Assembly (NCBI GenBank): GCA_019009955.1
Contig: CM032231.1
Location: forward strand, 110,535,001 to 110,599,000
Source: Riptortus pedestris
Taxonomy: Eukaryota; Arthropoda; Insecta; Hemiptera; Alydidae
Length of the DNA stretch: 64,000 nucleotides
Direction: 5' to 3'
Below are positions 1 through 10,986 of the stretch, in pieces. The notes beneath the pieces were generated by a model. The model saw nothing but the letters and a program-made list of their open reading frames with translations. It ran no database searches and was not told the origin of the DNA. The first letter of the stretch is position 1, and each line of letters starts with the position of its first letter. Made by a program: the position numbers and the translations under genes.

Positions 1-585
1 TATAGGGCAGTCCTCCAATTAACACCTTTCTTTTGCCTTTTAGAAAGCAAAGAGATAAGGAATTGTTACTCTCTGGGTTTTATCAGCCGCTTATTCCACA
101 ACAGTTATGACGTAATAAACTACTTGGCCTTATTAATGATTTAAGATGCAAAATATTGGAGGAAAAACTGTTCACTCAATATGAATGGATTCCATGACAG
201 TAATGGGATAAATACAATTTTCGGACAAACCGTAAAAATGCTTTACAACTTTTTTTTTCGAGTATATGTAATATGGAGATCATCATTATAAATTTCAATA
301 TTTACAGTGTGCGATTCTGTTCGATCAAATACGAGCAGTTTTGGAGCCATTTGATAAAATGTTTAACCTGATGATAGAAATATACGTCAGCGATCCAAGG
401 CCAAGCATAATGAAAGTATAGCTCTATTGTAGAAAGTTAAATAATATTTTTATGTCTAGTGCTAGAAAATTTTAATTATCTTTATTAATTATAAAATATA
501 ATAATATCAAATAAATTGGTAAAGATAGATAATACTGTTTAAAAATATTAATAAAATATCTGCGTTATTGTTGACAATTGTTATA
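1..585. other. AT-rich stretch without recognised feature
   Basis: I see no supported gene or repeat. The sequence is strongly AT-rich with short homopolymer runs, and no open frame of useful length is present. Confidence 0.6.
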
Positions 586-1203
586 CACTTAACCGCAAAA
601 AAAAAACCGGACACTTAGATTTAATCTTATAATTTTGTTAAATACTTAATATATATGTATATTAATCTTTTTAATTAAAATAATTGGTTAATCTATAGGT
701 TATTTAAACAAAATCTGCCAAAAGTGAATAATTTTTATTGATTATTTACAAAAAAATACAACATAAAAAAAAAGAAAAAGATAAATTAACACATTTAAAA
801 AAAAAAAAATATTCTTCATTTTTATTACAGTGAATGGTAGACTTCGCTACCCCAAGCGTTTCGCCAATGTAACGTAAGCTCCGGCCTTCCATCTAAGTTT
901 GAAAGACCCATTATTCTGGACCGAAATAAAAATAAAACATCAATTAAAGAAAATGCTTGGTCTGTAATTAAAGATGTTTAAATATGCGAAAAACTACTTA
1001 CAGTTTAGAATAGATCAACTTCACGACAAATAAATCTAATCTGAGTTTTATCTAATTGTTTACTAATCCTGAAGGGATTAGTTCAATGGACTTAGACTCT
1101 AAATTCTCTGTAATAACTAGAATACCCACATAAAGAAAATTGCTGAAAATTAGCTTTTAATACGACAAAAATGAAGTGTCCGGTTTTTTTTTGCGGTTGA
1201 GTG
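586..1203 (-). mobile_element. Tc1-like non-autonomous transposon, copy 1
   Basis: The ends form terminal inverted repeats of about 28 bp: the left starts CACTTAACCGC, then an A-run and CCGGACACTT; the right is AAGTGTCCGG, a T-run and GCGGTTGAGTG. TA dinucleotides flank both ends, as expected for the Tc1/mariner superfamily. At 618 bp it is too short for a transposase but keeps a helix-turn-helix remnant on the minus strand. A second copy at 55947-56480 is very similar but lacks about 75 bp near the right end. The TIRs and TA are seen directly; the superfamily call follows from them. Confidence 0.85.
830..892 (-). pseudogene. Tc1-like transposase helix-turn-helix remnant
   Basis: Read on the minus strand, 21 codons beginning MEGRSLRYIGETLGVAKS and ending TIH match the DNA-binding helix-turn-helix of Tc1/pogo-type transposases (small residue, LGV turn, K-S-T-[IV]-H recognition helix). 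No catalytic DDE region follows: the frame runs into an A-rich tract. In the second copy the same helix reads IAETLGVAKS, the more usual form. The protein is not functional; the segment is a relic of the autonomous parent. Confidence 0.65.
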
Positions 1204-1966
1204 TATACATATACGTTTTCAATGAATAGTATATTTCTTGTATATTATTAAATATTTCCTTATACAAATAACATTTTGACAAAAAGCATTCGAATTTTCT
1301 TTAAATATATGGAACACTCTAAAAATGAAAAAAAAAAATTAATTTATTTATTAATATTAAATAAACGACCTAGAAGCAAAAAAAAAATCCAGAATAAAAT
1401 AGTCACTCCGGGCGAGATTCGATTTAGATATTTCGGATTACAAAAATAAAGTGCTATATCTTGAGCCACGGGGGACTCTATGAAATTTATACCTTGGGAA
1501 GAACTCCAAGGCAGGCAAACTTTAACAATTTTTTTTTTAGACGAACGCTTAAGTGCGTTCTCTCGCTTTAACAGATTTGTTTTTTCATCAGGTACTAAAC
1601 ACTAAAAAAATTTCGTTCAAATTGGTTGAGGGAAGGCCGTGCACTCCCTTTGTTAGAAGTAGAAAATATGTGGTAATATGTTATCATATATGCATTATAC
1701 AAGTACATGGGATAAGTGTTTAGTTTACGCAAACCCTGCGTGGTGGACTTTAAAAAGTTGGAATATTGAAAGTCAAACATCGTTTTCTGAAAGGTGTTAT
1801 TTATTTGTATTATAACAAAAAAAGAAGTACATGCAATAGATGAGAAATATAATTTGGCTTGGATAAAAAGAAAAAAATATTATCAACTATTTAGATTTGA
1901 TTATAAAAGGCATACCTAGTAATATAGAAAACTCGGATGTAGAGTCCTGAGCACAGACGGGAGTTC
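1204..1966. other. AT-rich stretch without recognised feature
   Basis: No supported coding region. The 61-codon minus frame at 1595-1780 has no recognisable motif. Several A-runs are present around 1330-1390. Confidence 0.5.
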
Positions 1967-2083
1967 AATAAGAACAAGACACCTGGAATTGATGGCATTC
2001 TTCTAGAGTAACTTAGTGTTTACGGAAAAGTAGGACTCCCAAAGTTATTCAATTCCCTGAGGAGGAATGTATTTGACAAGTCT
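1967..2083 (+). pseudogene. LINE reverse transcriptase remnant
   Basis: The plus frame reads NKNKTPGIDGILLE, a stop, then LSVYGKVGLPKLFN. The block N-K-[TSA]-P-G-I-D-G-I is the hallmark early motif of non-LTR reverse transcriptases, and an E followed by L/F and a variable stretch is typical of what comes next. An in-frame stop near 2010 and loss of the frame downstream show a decayed fragment. The clade cannot be told from so little sequence. Confidence 0.5.
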
Positions 2084-2373
2084 AGTTCCTCTCAGCTTGG
2101 AGAAGAATGTACCTGTATCTGCAGTATAGTTTGTGAGAACTGAGTTCTTGCTCAGCTGCTAACCGAATTATGGAGTGTGTACACAATGGGTTGCTTTTAA
2201 ATCTTGCGAATTGTTATAATCGACATTTTAAAAATAAATGTCACTAATCTGAAAAAAAAATAAATTATTTTGAAGGATAAATCTTTGGCAAGAGACCTAC
2301 TCGTATATCGATAATTATTTTTCTTAAAGTTACGTTCGCCTTGAAATACAAACTATTTCTTTGCCGTATTAAA

Positions 2374-2577
2374 AAGTCCGCCACGCAGGAGCTGCGTCAA
2401 CTAAGCACATTTCCCACGTGCGCCTAGTATTTGCATTTATCTCAAAACGTATAAGAACAATATTTGGTATTTAAGCTTCAAATAAAGTGCTCCATAACAT
2501 AATAGAATATTGTTAAGATGACATGAGTCATTGGTGCTTTACTCAAGACCGAAAACTAAAAAAATGGAAATATCTTG
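2374..2577 (-). mobile_element. Family A 3'-tail fragment (tail type II)
   Basis: Read on the minus strand it ends with the family A terminus: an inverted GAAATGTGCTTAG-like block, the ACGCAG/CTGCGT hairpin (here one base altered) and GGCGGACTT. The preceding sequence is the type II tail, recognisable by tttggtatttaagcttcaa on the plus strand. The core and 5' end are absent. It lies about 285 bp downstream, in element orientation, of the complete copy at 2861-3650. Confidence 0.8.
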
Positions 2578-2860
2578 TATAATAATTGTAAAGAACGAAA
2601 GATCTTACTTTATGACACAACATATTTGCATGTATCCCACAACTTAAAATTTCAATGAAAATCATGTTTGCTAACTAATCTTGGAATGAAGTGGTGTTCC
2701 ATCTTCAACGAAACACACATAAGAAACCCTGTTTCTCAAACAATTATCTACCTTTCAAGAGGCCCCGCATGGTGCTGCCATCTCTGTGCCAGTCCTGGGA
2801 ACTAACAGGAGCAAGCACCCAGCTGTTAGCATAGAACGAAAACTGTACAATGAAAAAAAA

Positions 2861-3650
2861 AAGTCCGTCACGCAGGGGCTGCGTAAACTAAGCAGATTTC
2901 CCATGTGAAGTTTTACAATAGGAAAATCTGCATACTGGTAACACAATACCACCGTGATTAAATACAAACGGTATGAGAAATCTTTCAGTTAACTAAAATA
3001 AATTCCCAACTACTTCGGAATTGTAAGAATAACTTATATTTTAATAACTCAAATTTTAGTAGTCCAAGAACTAAAGAAGGGGGGGGGGCGGATGAACAGA
3101 ACGTATTTGCATAAATCTCACAAAGTAACAAAGGCAAGGTAAGGTTAGAAACGACCAGTAAGGTTAGAAGAAGCTTCCACCTGAGCCGAGCAATGACGGA
3201 AATGGCCGAGCTAATCTGAACTATACCCGACCACAAACTTCATAAAAAAGCAAATATCTCAGTTAATATCCAAGATAGAGAATAAATGTATATAACAATA
3301 TTTATATTAAATTTAATTTGCAATAAGATTGGTTTTGTACAATTTTTCGACTCGATGCATAATAACGAAGATATTTTGATTTTTCGAAAATCCCTCCCTC
3401 TAGTCCTATTTCAGCCATTAACGAACTTGATCTGTCTTTTTACATAAAACGGTTAAATATCGAGTTTCGTAACGATCAAACAAAAATTGCGACCGCTAGA
3501 GCGTTAACAGACAAATATATATATATAATTTTGAACGGACCTCATTTTCGTCATCTCCTGGGTAGGATCGATGGAAATTTGAAGAAATTTTTCGAAAATC
3601 GCATCATGAGTACTACCTCAATAGCTGATTTCCCTCAAGGAAAATCTGCT
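2861..3650 (-). mobile_element. Family A Helentron-like element, complete copy (790 bp)
   Basis: Complete on the minus strand. In element orientation it starts AGCAGATTTTCC with a slightly degraded palindrome, then runs through the conserved block CATCGATCCTACCCAGGAGA, a short (TA)n, GCTCTAGCGGTCGCAATTTT, a pyrimidine/purine-biased core, the type I tail and the terminal hairpin ACGCAGCCCCTGCGT followed by GACGGACTT. It lies between T-rich flanks, consistent with T-T insertion. There is no coding capacity. The subterminal inverted repeat, internal microsatellite and 3' hairpin match DINE-1/HINE (Helentron-associated) architecture; that assignment is inference. Confidence 0.85.
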
Positions 3651-3768
3651 AAAAAAAGAGAGACTAACAGTCAGGCTACTTTTCAGAGAGAGCACACTCT
3701 TCGTTCATAAAAGAAATATTTTTTGTTGTTAATATGGTCAACCAACATGGCTAATTAACTAGTATTAA

Positions 3769-3885
3769 AGCCAAGGCAGGTGGCAGAGGAGATGGCATGG
3801 ATGGAGAGAGAGGACAGAGAGGGAAGAAATAGGGAGAAAAGAGGAAAGAATAACCAGCAAAAAGAAAAGGAGCCAGGCAGAATAA
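3769..3885. repeat. Purine-rich (GA) low-complexity tract
   Basis: About 115 bp are dominated by G and A on the plus strand, with runs such as ggagagagaggacagagagg. Such homopurine tracts can form triplexes. No repeat unit is strictly maintained. The surrounding 3651-4150 has no recognised gene. Confidence 0.6.
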
Positions 3886-4149
3886 CCCAACATATTTTCA
3901 ACATCAACATTCTATATATTCATTGTATATTATAAATATTATCAAGTAACATTTTCATTAGACTTATTTGTTTTATCATATCTAACCACGTGTATACAGT
4001 CCACCCTCATAAATCAAGCATTAGCATAACCCCCACAGTGAGAAGGTAATATTCATTACCAAATGAATTACCCCATCACATTTAACAAGTAGTTCATGAT
4101 ATAACAGCTTCTTATTATTATGACATTAGTCGGAGTGGCAGTTTAATTA

Positions 4150-4457
4150 AGCCAAAACCTAAAAAATCCAAACATCTCGGTTATTATTCATGACACAGAA
4201 AATATATATAGAAAAAAAATTGTAGCACATTAAATTTGAAATAAGATTGGTTTTATACAACTTTTAAATCCAATGTATAATGACAGAGATATTTTGGATT
4301 TTCGAAATTTTACATTCCAAACTTTCCTCTCTCCAACTGATTCGATTTCAGCCATTAAGGAATTTAATCTTCACTTTTACATAAAAATATTATATATCAA
4401 GTTTGGCAACTATAAGTCAAATATTGCGACCGTTAGAGCGGTAGCAGACATATATAT
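4150..4457 (-). mobile_element. Family A copy, 3' part, split by solo LTR
   Basis: Core sequence of family A on the minus strand (aaaacctaaaaaatccaaac to the TA tract; contains the GCTCTAACGGTCGCAATATT block). The 3' terminal hairpin is missing. The copy is interrupted at its (TA)n by the LTR at 4458-5066 and resumes at 5067. Confidence 0.75.
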
Positions 4458-5066
4458 TGTTACGTTTTTATTACCAAAACCAGTAATAAACGTTTTTAAT
4501 AAGAGTTCTTTTGGATTGCAAAATTTAATACTTGCAAGTTTCACAGTTTTTATCACTGCACAATGTATTTCACAATGCACAATACACTTGGTAATTATTA
4601 TTAATTACTACTCACAGTATACACTGATAGCGTCACTGTTCTTCAGATTACACAGTCCAATAATTCACTCACGGTCACTGAAATTCACAGAAAGACGGCA
4701 CTGCACTGTCCTTTACTTCGCGTTACTGCACTGTCCTTTACTTCGCGGCACTGCACTGTCTTAAACACGGCACTAAACTGTTACTTACAGTCACGGCACA
4801 ACACTGTTCTTCTTATAAAAAAACTTTACCGCGCTGCACTAAGTCGCACTGTAGCACTGATGTGAACATCAAGACAGGTGAGAATTAAACTGACTGGCTC
4901 ACGGCTGGCTGGTTCTTTATGTAGGTCATCAGCATACAAAGGGGAATAGTCTGGACCATTCGACGTGAGGTCTAGACCCTCTGTCGGCTTCTTTGATCTA
5001 TCTCGCACTTCCCAAATACACGACTCCCTCTCTAAAGAATTATTCATGTATTTAATTTTCGCAACA
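4458..5066 (-). mobile_element. Solo LTR, copy 1, inside (TA)n of family A
   Basis: On the minus strand the unit begins TGTTGCGAAAATTAAATA and ends AAAAACGTAACA, the TG...CA ends of an LTR, 609 bp long. ATAT lies on both sides, a possible 4-bp target duplication, although the TA context makes this ambiguous. It shares long similarity with 22534-23111 and 36652-36914, including the gtgcagtg-rich stretch and the TTATAAGAA TATA-like site. No internal retroelement genes adjoin it, hence solo LTR. The 163-codon and 73-codon frames crossing it are not genes. Confidence 0.85.
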
Positions 5067-5117
5067 ATATATAAATTTCAGCGAACCTCATTTTCGTCAA
5101 CCGGGAAATCATGATGC
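5067..5117 (-). mobile_element. Family A copy, 5' part, after the LTR
   Basis: The text aacctcattttcgtcaaccggg continues the family A copy interrupted at 4457, matching the block next to the (TA)n. It decays before the 5' palindrome. Confidence 0.65.
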
Positions 5118-5757
5118 TAAGAAAATATATTTGTTCAATATCATTCGTTCATTTAATAGATTTGTATGATATGTATAGTTGCGTCAAGGCCAAAAAAAGA
5201 AAGATCCCATGATTGATTTGTGATATTATCATATTAAGTTAAACACAATATCATGAAACAGGTAGTACTCTAAACCAATTAGTACCAATGATAAGTCTGA
5301 CTCGCGAAGACAGAGAAAGTAAAATTTGTCAATCACTATGTTTGGGGCGAGGGAGAGTTGTATAATAATTGTTAGGGTGTCGCCCATCTCGTTCGCGTCA
5401 TCTGCTTTATGGCTGAGGCAAGGGATTTCCAGTGCTACCAATTGCCGTAATTTTAGAAAGAAAAAAAAAAAACTTGGATGAGTGAGTCGAATGACGCTAA
5501 CAGGAGTACTGACAATACGGTTAAAGGAACGAACGAACTGGGGTGAAGAGGCGGTGTAGAGTGCCCACTCAAAGAAAAATAACCCCCTTAGGCATTTAAC
5601 AACTACAGTTGTGTAACTCTTCCTACACAAATATTCGATATTGTTATAATCCTAGGGCGTTTAAATTAATAGAGCTTTCTGTCATTGAGGAGATCCTGTG
5701 ATAGTACAAAAACTTTAAATGATAAATATGAATTTATGACGAATACCTACAACCTAT
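5118..5757. other. No recognised feature
   Basis: The 133-codon minus frame at 5229-5630 contains a run of seven Phe codons from a homopolymer and no known motif, so I do not call it a gene. Some GC-richer sequence lies around 5380-5440. Confidence 0.5.
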
Positions 5758-6723
5758 GTATATATATAAATGAATGTTTGTCTGTATGTCCTTTATATAA
5801 TCGTAAACGGCTGAACCGAATTTTATGAAACTTGGTATGTATATTACTACTAACCCAACTTAGGTTTTAAGCTATCTTAATATTCTCTGAGATCCACAGG
5901 AGTGGTGGTTATAAGGGAGGCCTGAAATTAAAAACAGCAATATTTCGTTTCCTATTGGTTTTTCGGCAAATATGCACATAACAAAAGTTGTTTATTTTGT
6001 TATTTAAACTAACTTTTGTTATATACACTTTTGTCATATACCGAACTATAAATGAGTTATACGCTACAAACTGAAGGGGGAGTAAACAATTTTATATGGC
6101 AAAAAAGACTCAACGAATCTTCGTGTAATATTTGGTATTATCAAGTCCCTGATTATAAGGTATATTAAAATTTCCAGGTACGAACAGGAGTAAGGGTTAT
6201 AAAGGAAGTGTAAAATATAATATCGCGATATTTCATACACTATTCATTTTTCGGCAATCGTGCATATAACAAAAGTTGTTTGTTTTGTTATTTAAGTAAC
6301 TTTTTTTATATGCACATTTGCCGTATGAGGAAGTATATATGAGGTATACACGAAAAACTATAGAAGGAATCAACAATGTTATAGGACACGAAGGACTAAA
6401 TCTAAATCAACGAAACTCGGTATTTTTGACTATAAGCTATATTAATATTTTTATTTAATATGTTTAATACGATAATCTATGTTTTATATATATAAAAAAA
6501 AGATACATGCACTGGAAACGGGTACAATAAAACTATTGTGTATTTTGTAGTATTCAGTACATAACAAATACCTTTATTATTAACATATCCCCAGCACGCC
6601 GGACTCGGGTGTAAATCCTAAGCATTGAGGTGGGAAAATATTGTACAAAGTAGAGCCCAAGAAAAAAATACCATTATCATTCAGCCTCAAATGATTTCCC
6701 GGGTGAAGCCTTGTTCCTTAGCT
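5758..6723 (+). mobile_element. Family B non-autonomous Helitron, diverged copy
   Basis: Begins after a short TA tract, carries the block ggctgaaccgaattttatga, then two modules with ACATAACAAAAGTTG ... AACTTTTTTTATATG hairpin pairs, and ends in a degraded hairpin (CCCGGGTGAAGCC) followed by TTAGCTAG and T. The CTAG terminus with an upstream hairpin is the canonical Helitron 3' end. It has no Rep/helicase and so is non-autonomous. It is the most diverged of the long copies. Confidence 0.75.
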
Positions 6724-7913
6724 AGTCCTTAATAAATAGGGGGGAAAAAACTTCTTTGAAAATCCCTTAGCTTGTCTACTGGCTTTCATGAGAAGTTAAT
6801 TAGTTGAAACATTTTCTTTCGTATTTTAGGGGCACTCCTGAATAATGACGAATTGACTTGCTGACTGCAGACTACGGCCCTGACTTACGAATTCCTTACG
6901 ATATAACTGAATTCATAACAAATATCCCCATAAACCCTCACAGCATAAACGTTTACCAGCTAATAATAAAAATCTAGTGATAAGGGTGTAACTTATTTAA
7001 GCCGGTACCCGAAGTAAAAATAATGTTCACCTTACATCTTTTAATGTAATAAAGATATTTAAGTGTAGAATACTATTTTTAGCTGCTATTAAAAAATAGG
7101 TCATCACCTTTTAACAGAACATCAACAGCAATATATTAATCACTACAGCTGCAAAGTGTTTTGAACAGAAAAAAAATATGAATGACGGCCACTGCTATAT
7201 TCAAATAGCTTTTCAGTTGCATTACTACGCTGTACGCCTAAATAAAATTTAAATTACATTTCTAGGGTTTGTAACTGGATCTCTAGTACTGTAGTCGACA
7301 GCGTTAACAATTAACGGAAATGACTGTAGATGACTAAATCGAGGCTTAAGAAGAATATCGAATTCAGCCTTAGCTGTGTAAATCTAAATTATAAGTGACT
7401 TAATAAATATAATAACAGAAACTCTTAATTAAATATGGTTAAACGTTATATTAAATTCGTTTAACCTGTACAATATTTTGCATGTTAATTTTTTCCCGCT
7501 AAAAGTGGACCGATCCTACCCTTCCCGCGTAAAAGGCTGGTTTTCTAGACTGAGTTCTAGATAATTCCTTAAAGTTCCACATTCTGGTTCCAGACAGTCT
7601 AGTGTTCTCTTGGTTCTTATCCATTACCTTGGGGCAGATCTATTTAAAGAACTCTTTTCCTGGGATTTTTTCCTCATTTGTTTTCAAGGACAGCCATTTA
7701 TTCAAGTGGAATCAAGATTATTTGTCTTAATTTACACATGTTTGCGACATTTTTAGCCCATATTTAACTAAACTTCTTAGTTATTCTATTGCCATTTCCT
7801 ATCTTAGCCTGGTACCTTTTTTTTTTGCGAGATCTGATTTTAGATAACACATTTATTTATTAGTTATTTCTAAAGTATTGTACGAGGTCTTTCAAAATCT
7901 CCAAGATCATTTT
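6724..7913. other. No recognised feature
   Basis: About 1.2 kb of AT-rich sequence without supported coding capacity or an obvious repeat shared with other parts of the window. It could be unique host intron. Confidence 0.5.
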
Positions 7914-8091
7914 AGCAGATTTCCCTTAAGGGAAATCAGCTATAGAGGTCGTACTCATGATGCGATTTTCGAAAATTTTCTTCAAATGTCCATCGATCCC
8001 ACCCAGGAGATGACGAAAATGAAGTCCGTTCAAAATTATATATATATATGTATTTGTCTGTTAACGCTCTAGCGGTCGCAATTTTTGTTGT
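7914..8091 (+). mobile_element. Family A, 5' half only
   Basis: Starts AGCAGATTTCCCTTAAGGG with an intact palindrome, holds the CATCGATCCCACCCAGGAGA block and a very short (TA)n, and continues through GCTCTAGCGGTCGCAATTTT. It stops at about 8091; the G-rich core and 3' tail are missing. Confidence 0.9.
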
Positions 8092-8740
8092 CGTAAAATA
8101 TGTTATATTCAACGAGCAATATTCTCTTCTACAAAGCTTTTGCAGCGTCTCTCTTCCTTCTTCCTTTCTCGGTTAAATTAACACAAAAAAACGAGCTACT
8201 ATTAATAATTGAAACTGATTTGTTAGTAATACAAGATTGTGTAAGTGTGTGTCAACTGGTTCGTTTATAAAGCCATTCTTGAGGAACTATGTCCTTAAGT
8301 CGAGGCAAAACAAATTTTTCTCCTTGACTGTATTGTTTGCTGGCGAACAATATTTGCGTAAGCCGGAACCCTCCTTATTCGAATCGGGGTCCTCCTTCTG
8401 TCAATACAATATTTGATTTGAATCCGGGCTTCCTCTCAAGTCTCTCTGTGTATCTCTTGTTCTATCATTTCTTCTACCTCTTTTTATCATACTTGATAAT
8501 GTACTCGATTCGTTTAAAATATTTGTCACACTTTATTAACCTTTTTTTGACGCTATTTCTAAAATATGTAGCTTTTATATAATTTATAATATTTTAAATT
8601 TACTTTGACACCGATCATTTATAAGAATAAAGTTATTCTCGAAAGAAACAGTATCAGCTGTGTATTTTTTCATAATATATATCTCATCAGAATAAATAAT
8701 TTTATTATACGGCAAAAAATAAAAATTACTCAAAAATGAT
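8092..8740. other. No recognised feature
   Basis: The 81-codon plus frame at 8337-8582 is hydrophobic and AT-driven, with no motif. No other structure was seen. Confidence 0.5.
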
Positions 8741-8965
8741 TTATTTATTATTTATTAACGTCTACTTTTCTGCAACTAATTCTAATTGGGACAGGTTACC
8801 TACAGGTAACCACCCATTTCTAGCCAGGGTGGGACTAGGATGTTATTTAATGAATTCCGTCACTAAATAATTTCCTTTGCCCAGGCGAGAATCAAACTCG
8901 CCACGCTAGGTTTGGCATGTGATTAACTTAAACGCTTTAACTCAAATGGCTAACCTGAGCCCCAC
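8741..8965 (-). mobile_element. tRNA-derived SINE, copy 1
   Basis: On the minus strand the head reads GGCTCAGGTTAGCCATTTGA (A-box like), followed about 45 nt later by GGCGAGTTTGATTCTCGCC, a T-arm with its B-box (8885-8902). A non-tRNA body with GTAGGTAACC follows, and the copy ends in a TTATTAATAA-type tail. The same arrangement recurs at 34480-34682 and 62571-62765. The head resembles a tRNA but is too long and mispaired to be a functional tRNA gene. Confidence 0.8.
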
Positions 8966-9000
8966 TCCAAAATGAGAGATTAAAAATTATTCATATCCTA

Positions 9001-9617
9001 TAGAACGTTTCACTTCGAGATGGCAGTATGTATTTTCAATGGGGTGCTCTGTCTCCCTCTTGCATATGCTTCGCTAGATAGCTCTGTCCTCCTCCCTCCG
9101 TGCGGCGTTGCCGCTATATCTCAAAGTTGTCCAATTTTTACGGGAAAAATTCTGTAACGTTCAGAATTTATCGCTCCATCTGCCTATGCTAAAAACTTAT
9201 CAAGAAAATAAAATCTGTTTTTGCAATTAATTGTTTTTTGTCCATTTTTACATAAAATTTTTAATGGAAATTCCTGTTTCTCTCGTCACTGTGATCTTAT
9301 TTTTTAAGATATTAGTTTGAAATTCGACATGAAGTTAGTATATATTATCTTTATTCGTAGCAAGGAACAATTTTTTTTTCAACGACATTCCTTTCCATGT
9401 TTTTGCCATAATAAAAATAAAAATTGAGAAATCCTATTTTTAAAAAGTAGCCGATTGTGTATCTTGTTTTGTTGATTTATTCTTAGTATAGGCCGATAGA
9501 AGATTAAATTCTGCACATTTCAGAATTTTTCCCGAGTTTTTCAGAAATTTGGCGGATTTGAGTGAGATTTGGCAACAGCGCACGAGATCTACTGCCATCT
9601 CGAAGTGAAACGCGCTA
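9001..9617. mobile_element. MITE candidate with 26-bp terminal inverted repeats
   Basis: The left end TAGAACGTTTCACTTCGAGA (continuing TGGCAG) is repeated in reverse complement at 9592-9617, with 23 of 26 bases matching by eye. TA flanks both ends. The interior is AT-rich; the 96-codon minus frame at 9440-9730 crosses the right end and has no recognised motif. A TA-flanked TIR element of this size would be a Tc1/mariner-type MITE, but no second copy was found in the window. Confidence 0.55.
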
Positions 9618-9914
9618 TAGTTGTAAAGCACGGCATATCTTCGGAGATCTATTCCCATTGCCCAGATGTGTGAATATTTAATTTTGAGGTAGTTCTTTGT
9701 CTTGTATCCCCAAGATGAGAAAGGCAGCATGTTTCTTTAGCAATATTTTCAATGAACGTACCGATGTTTTTTATGAATAATTTTTTTAAAAATTGTCTCC
9801 AATGTATTAATAAAAGGCCAATCCGTCTTCAATAAAATATATGTTTCAGCTGATTGAATTTTCAGGTGAGGACTTCATCTTCAGGAAACGCAAAACACAC
9901 TACGTAATGAGTAA

Positions 9915-10392
9915 AAGTCCGTCACGAAGCTGTGTAAACTAAAAAGATTTCCCAGATTGGTTCTATAACATTTTACAATCCCACTCATAATAACCAAAAT
10001 ATTTTGAAATTTCGAAGCCCCCGCCGCTCTCCCTATAACACCACTATTCCTTGTCCGAATAATTTCACTAGCAAATATGATCTTTAGTGTTGACTCAAAA
10101 CGTTAAATATCGAGTATGGTATAGATGAAATGCACATTTTCTAGGCAATACCGTAAAACGTTAATTAATGAAGTCATCGCACAAGGAATTTACATGTATC
10201 TCTCATTATAAAAGCCACATGAAAACAATATTTGGTTAATTATATAACAGCGTATTGCTTTACTGATATGAGTGGGAGTGGGGCTTTACTGAAGGCAGAA
10301 AACTAAAAAATCCAAATGTCTTGGCTAATATTCAAGATACAGAATAAATGGATATAATAACTTTTATAGACAATTATATGGGCAATAAGATT
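9915..10392 (-). mobile_element. Family A copy, 3' part, diverged and rearranged
   Basis: Begins aagtccgtcacg with a shortened terminal hairpin, then runs through diverged family A core and a type II tail (tttactgaaggcagaaaact, aagatacagaataaatgg). Core and tail pieces occur in an unusual order, suggesting two overlapping insertions. Interrupted at about 10393 and resumes at 10987. Confidence 0.65.
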
Positions 10393-10506
10393 CTATACAA
10401 GTTTTCCACCACTTTCTTCATCCACGTCTACCTCAAATAATACTCTATGTATTTTCTTCACATCTTCATCATTTGTAATATCATAAAAAATGCTTGGGGA
10501 AGACAT
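10393..10506 (-). pseudogene. Truncated transposase-like N-terminus
   Basis: A 37-codon minus frame starts MSSPSIFYDITNDEDVKK and continues with an acidic stretch (EVDVDEESGG) before running into family A sequence and a stop. Acidic N-termini are typical of piggyBac-type and some other transposases, but no conserved catalytic motif is present. The frame is cut off by the junction, so it is a broken gene. Confidence 0.35.
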
Positions 10507-10986
10507 TTTTGTTCTGGATCAAATAAAATTAAAATTTAAAAATAACAAGCACAAACTAATAAATTCTGTGTTAATTTAAAACAAAAGTGGTCGCGCTGTA
10601 TCTCACAGATCGTCTCCCTCCAGTTTAACAAAATAAATTAATTATCAGTATTATTGCTATAAAATGTTTTAATTTACTGAGTTAATTTAGTATTTAATTA
10701 TCTTAGTTGATGTTTTAATGTATTGTTTTAGATCGATTTGCAATGAAGGAAAATAATTATAAAATAAACACTAATACTTACAAGAGAGTTTGCGCTCTGT
10801 CTAGGAGATCGATTGTAATCTGACGACTCTATGTTAAATGCTTGAAGGTCTGCACTAGTCTGGCCGAAACCTAGGCACCCCCTTCTAGCAAGATAGCAAG
10901 CACGGCACCAGCTCCGTCGCAAAGGGTGTCTGGCAATACAATATGAAAGCTATCAGCGATCTCACAGATCAGGCGCGACTACTGGA
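10393..10986 (-). mobile_element. Truncated DNA transposon inside family A, possibly piggyBac-like
   Basis: The insert separates two halves of a family A copy. On the minus strand its outer end is TTAACACTCCAGTAGTCGCG, which would fit the TTAA target and short terminal repeat of piggyBac-like elements. CGATCTGTGAGATAC and GATCTGTGAGATCG occur as two subterminal direct repeats. The inner end holds a truncated acidic protein start. The TTAA fit and acidic N-terminus suggest piggyBac, but there is no catalytic domain to confirm it. Confidence 0.4.

Noticed and set aside
4273..4764. 163-codon plus open frame
   Set aside because: It crosses from family A core into a solo LTR; composition is AT-driven and no domain is visible.
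5229..5630. 133-codon minus open frame
   Set aside because: No motif, a seven-Phe run from a homopolymer, and no splice or promoter context.
8885..8961. Possible tRNA gene on the minus strand
   Set aside because: A- and B-box like blocks are present, but the acceptor stem does not pair and the unit recurs as a SINE with a tail.
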